From Bacillota bacterium (GTDB lineage: Bacteria; Bacillota; Clostridia; Christensenellales; Aristaeellaceae), in contig JAEXCG010000091.1 in assembly GCA_023402355.1 (NCBI GenBank), positions 1 to 24,642 of the forward strand: 24,642 nt of DNA, in the 5' to 3' direction. Shown here one piece after another: positions 22,145 through 24,642 of the stretch. Numbering within the stretch: position 1 is the first letter of the stretch; each line of letters begins with the position of its first letter. The position numbers and the translations under genes are program-made. Below the pieces are notes generated by a model. It was not told the origin of the DNA, did no database searches, and saw only the letters and a list, made by a program, of their open reading frames with translations.

Positions 22145-24257
22145 ATTTCATAAGCCTTCTCTTCACAGCATCCTTTCCTCCGTCGAGGATAACTGAAGCT
22201 TTATCTATGATCTTCCCATACTCGAGGGCGCCATACTCATAGACAAAATGTCCGGGTGAAGGTTGCTTCGCCACGATCACATTCTCGGCATCCGCGTTGA
22301 TTACGATATTCGCGTCATGGGTGACGACAATTACTTGCCTTGTGGACTTGAGCCCTAAAAACCAATTTCTAATGTCCTTGTATATTGTCTGGTTGTCGAC
22401 ATTGTCCTCAGGCTGATCAATAAGCAAGGGCAGGCTGGTATCTTTGTGAACAATGTACTCGATCAATATGTTGGTCTGAGTACCGGGCGAGAGGCTCTTA
22501 ATATCTCGGTAAACCCCATCCCCAGAGTCAAAGCGTATTGAAGAGCGCTCTTCGTAATTGAGTTCAAAAGCTTTCAGCTTGTCGTAAAGGCGTTCCCAGT
22601 CAGACCCTTTCCTATATCCCTCTTCGCTAAAACAAAAAGATCCTATGTAGTCCCAGAGATTATCCCTAGTGCATTGACCGAGTCCCGGGATCACTTTAAC
22701 GCAGTCGTTTATCGTTCGAATCATGAAGTCAATAGGATGTTCAACAGACAGTTCGCGCATAAACTTAAAGGATTCTGCTCTCTCGCCGTCAGCAAATACA
22801 TGTTTTTCGTAATATGGTTCAAATCCGTCGCAAACTTTAATCAACGTCCTAACCAGAGAAACTCGTTTTCTGATCCCCAGGGTCTCATGGCTAAACGCTT
22901 CGTTAAACAGATCTATCTGCTGTTTTCTGGTTGCTTGGGCATCGCTGATCGAGGCCTTTTTCTCGAGAAAAATATCAACAAATCGATTCTGGAGATATGG
23001 ACCCGAGAAATACTGGCGCCTGCGATCGTGAGCAACGTCACAGATCTCCTTTTCCAGATGTTTAATTGCCGCCGAGACCCGACGGTCCTCGGCGACGGTA
23101 GGAGGAAGGCACTTTACTACCGCGGCCTGAACTTTCTCGACAGCCGACCGATAATCAAAAGACTCCAGTTTCTTATCCTCCACCTTTGCCTTCGACTTTC
23201 GCTCCCCTATGTTCATCTCCAAGCCGTCTTTAACATCCACAACAAGCTTGTCGACAAAGCCGACGATATTCTCTGGCAGTTTGTCCTCAAAAGATTCGAG
23301 CAGTTGATTAAATCGCTCCGAATTTCCTCGTTCTATCGATCCTTTGTCAATGGACTCAACTTTAGAAAAAGTGTCAGAAAAGTACTTCTCAATCTCGGTG
23401 TTGAACTCGTCGCCAGACTTGCTAAATAGACTTGCTACATAGTTTTGATTGTAATAGTCGAACCTGAATTGCCCAGATGAAATATCAAATCCGCTCATAG
23501 TGCGAACCTTGATCTGGAGTCCGGAGACGAAAGCTCGCCTGCTCTCCTGCAAGTCTCCCTTAGAAGGATCGAGGGAATTAGCCAACGAGTCCAGGAGGAC
23601 TGATTTTCCGCTTCCTCTTCCTCCTATTATGGCGTTCAAGCGAGGCGACAAGCCCAAGCATTGCCCTTCAAATTCTATAGACCCGATGAAACTTCCAAGA
23701 TCATTCTCATCGACGAAGTTTTGACTATGAGTGATTCTTGAAATTTCGCTGCCCACAAGTTTTAGCCCGTTGAAATTGGGAAGGGAATTGAAGTATTGGG
23801 GCGGTTCTTTCGCGTAAGCCTTGAGATCCTCGAGGCTCTTAGAGTCGGAGAACGCGACGACGGATATCAACTCATCGCTTTCCATTCGCTTTAAAAATTC
23901 GACTGCACGAGCGATTTCGCTCTTGCCGCTCGATTCCCAAAAGCAGAAAAACTGATCCCTAAACTTCTTCATCTCGTTTGACATTTCCTCTTCTGGTAGA
24001 GGATGCCAGTCATAGTCGATTCCTCTCTTGCCCTGCTTCAAAGCATGAGGGCTTAGGACGAAATCGACCTTATAGCCTAAAAGCTCATCCAGCAATTCAT
24101 GTATATCGACGGGCTGCTTCCCGGGTCCACTTCCGACATTTCTTTTTTCAAGGAAGGCATTGATCTTTGTCGCCAGTGACTGCAATTTCCCCAAGTCATT
24201 CATCGCATCGAAATAAACGACCAAATGCTTTGGCAGACGGGACCTTTCAATTTTCAT
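22134..24257 (-). CDS. TrlF-like PHP/AAA ATPase, apparently lacking its N-terminal part
   Basis: The visible 707 aa hold an ABC/SMC-type ATPase: Walker A GGRGSGKS (212-219), a long helical middle, signature-like LSPGTQ (589-594), Walker B LPLLIDQPED (609-618) and switch histidine H647 (VIVVTHDAN). Before it, about residues 1-180 resemble the second half of a PHP phosphoesterase domain (FVLSPHALKQGKRGIDYDWH near 66-85). In TrlF-family proteins a full PHP domain starts with H-x-H residues and total length is near 900-1,000 aa; here the H-x-H part is absent. ATG 24257 has no ribosome binding site, and the junction to AT-rich foreign DNA lies immediately upstream. The gene may therefore be a truncated remnant. 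Related ATPases occur in defence islands. Confidence 0.7.
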   Translation of the reverse strand: MKIERSRLPKHLVVYFDAMNDLGKLQSLATKINAFLEKRNVGSGPGKQPVDIHELLDELLGYKVDFVLSPHALKQGKRGIDYDWHPLPEEEMSNEMKKFRDQFFCFWESSGKSEIARAVEFLKRMESDELISVVAFSDSKSLEDLKAYAKEPPQYFNSLPNFNGLKLVGSEISRITHSQNFVDENDLGSFIGSIEFEGQCLGLSPRLNAIIGGRGSGKSVLLDSLANSLDPSKGDLQESRRAFVSGLQIKVRTMSGFDISSGQFRFDYYNQNYVASLFSKSGDEFNTEIEKYFSDTFSKVESIDKGSIERGNSERFNQLLESFEDKLPENIVGFVDKLVVDVKDGLEMNIGERKSKAKVEDKKLESFDYRSAVEKVQAAVVKCLPPTVAEDRRVSAAIKHLEKEICDVAHDRRRQYFSGPYLQNRFVDIFLEKKASISDAQATRKQQIDLFNEAFSHETLGIRKRVSLVRTLIKVCDGFEPYYEKHVFADGERAESFKFMRELSVEHPIDFMIRTINDCVKVIPGLGQCTRDNLWDYIGSFCFSEEGYRKGSDWERLYDKLKAFELNYEERSSIRFDSGDGVYRDIKSLSPGTQTNILIEYIVHKDTSLPLLIDQPEDNVDNQTIYKDIRNWFLGLKSTRQVIVVTHDANIVINADAENVIVAKQPSPGHFVYEYGALEYGKIIDKASVILDGGKDAVKRRLMKYGE

Positions 24258-24316
24258 ATAAAAAAGTATGCCAGCATTACGGTGTTCCAGCTTCTACTGC
24301 TTCAGTGGGTGAAGTA

Positions 24317-24634
24317 ATGAGACGAAGAATTCAATATAGGGAGTCATTGTTGCCCCCGATCAGAACACCGCATATCATTAGCATTGTCGAGGTGGTGTTT
24401 TTTGGGGAGTTCTATCCCGCTGTTTTAGGAATTTGGGATGGTGAGGTTTATTGCCTGGATATTTTGCGAGATTCATCTGAGGAAACCTGTGGTGCATTTC
24501 TGAAAACATTGGATGCTACTGTATTAAAAGATTTTCCTCTTTTCTGCCCTAAATGCAAATTGACGCATATCATTGATGTAGAAAAATTAGAGATTGTAAT
24601 CAAAAATACAGAAAAACAAACTTTTATTATTTAG
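24317..24634 (+). CDS. Protein with C-terminal KTR-like cysteine motif
   Basis: From ATG 24317 the frame encodes 105 aa. The last third (VLKDFPLFCPKCKLTHIIDVEKLEI) closely resembles the end of small cysteine-rich KTR proteins carried by Firmicutes conjugative transposons. The usual first Cys pair is degenerate (ETCGAFLKTLDATVLKDF). The front part (RIQYRESLLPPIRTPHIISI) is not recognised. The frame is open further left, into the junction, so the true start is uncertain; AGTGGGTGA upstream is a weak ribosome binding site. The AT-rich DNA resembles the aph(3')-IIIa end rather than the backbone. It is divergent from the truncated ATPase. Confidence 0.5.
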   Translation: MRRRIQYRESLLPPIRTPHIISIVEVVFFGEFYPAVLGIWDGEVYCLDILRDSSEETCGAFLKTLDATVLKDFPLFCPKCKLTHIIDVEKLEIVIKNTEKQTFII

Positions 24635-24642
24635 AAGAAAGG

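Noticed and set aside
24167..24316. Upstream extension of the KTR-like frame from 24167
   Set aside because: It runs through the start of the ATPase gene in antisense and across the composition junction, so it is unlikely to be the native start.

Overview
The window looks like a mobilizable, defence-loaded accessory element from a high-GC actinobacterium, most plausibly a gut Coriobacteriia member (Eggerthella/Gordonibacter type). This is an inference from GC-rich codon use, Shine-Dalgarno sequences of the GAAAGG/AGGAGG kind, and the look of the mobilization and partition proteins. Both extreme ends are AT-rich and Firmicutes-like: the left end holds the first 28 codons of the kanamycin-resistance gene aph(3')-IIIa, and the right end holds a small gene resembling cysteine-rich KTR-type proteins. 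I see no integrase, replication initiator, tRNA, rRNA or CRISPR array.

Left arm (1-6030). A minus-strand operon encodes a WYL-type regulator and a protein with a HEPN-like R-N-x3-H motif plus a C-terminal helix-turn-helix; its last codons overlap the start of aph(3')-IIIa. Divergent from it is a plus-strand group of small cargo genes: an 84-aa protein, a tail-anchored 203-aa protein, a lipoprotein with a duplicated domain, and a 200-aa protein of a mobile-element type, ending at a strong hairpin. A TGACCT/AGGTCA palindrome lies between the two operons.

Defence block (6090-14660, all minus strand). A DUF4365-type nuclease-like protein of about 600 aa is flanked by imperfect 60-bp direct repeats. 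Next come, in transcription order, an XRE regulator, a giant single-chain Type ISP restriction-modification enzyme (Mrr-like nuclease, helicase, methylase, target recognition) and a small DUF6998/PD-(D/E)XK-like protein. The last 40% of the Type ISP gene is clearly AT-richer than the first part, as if its specificity half had been exchanged.

Backbone (14660-21760, plus strand). A YraN-like gene is cut near its end by a complete 1.2-kb IS3-family insertion sequence. Four 11-bp iteron-like repeats and two GTAC-N6-GTAC palindromes precede parA-parB. A hairpin-rich intergenic region (candidate oriT) is followed by a MobC-like accessory protein, a MOBP-type relaxase, a 206-aa protein, a 23-aa hydrophobic micro-ORF and a membrane-anchored C2H2 zinc-finger protein. 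With no type IV secretion genes in view, the element would have to be mobilized by a helper.

Right arm (21850-24642). A minus-strand pair encodes a PHP/AAA (TrlF-like) ABC-type ATPase that lacks its N-terminal part and a 96-aa overlapping partner. The truncation coincides with the junction to the AT-rich KTR-like gene. Together the window carries at least four putative anti-phage or conflict modules (WYL-HEPN, DUF4365, Type ISP with DUF6998, TrlF-like ATPase) on a ParAB-Mob backbone next to an antibiotic-resistance gene.
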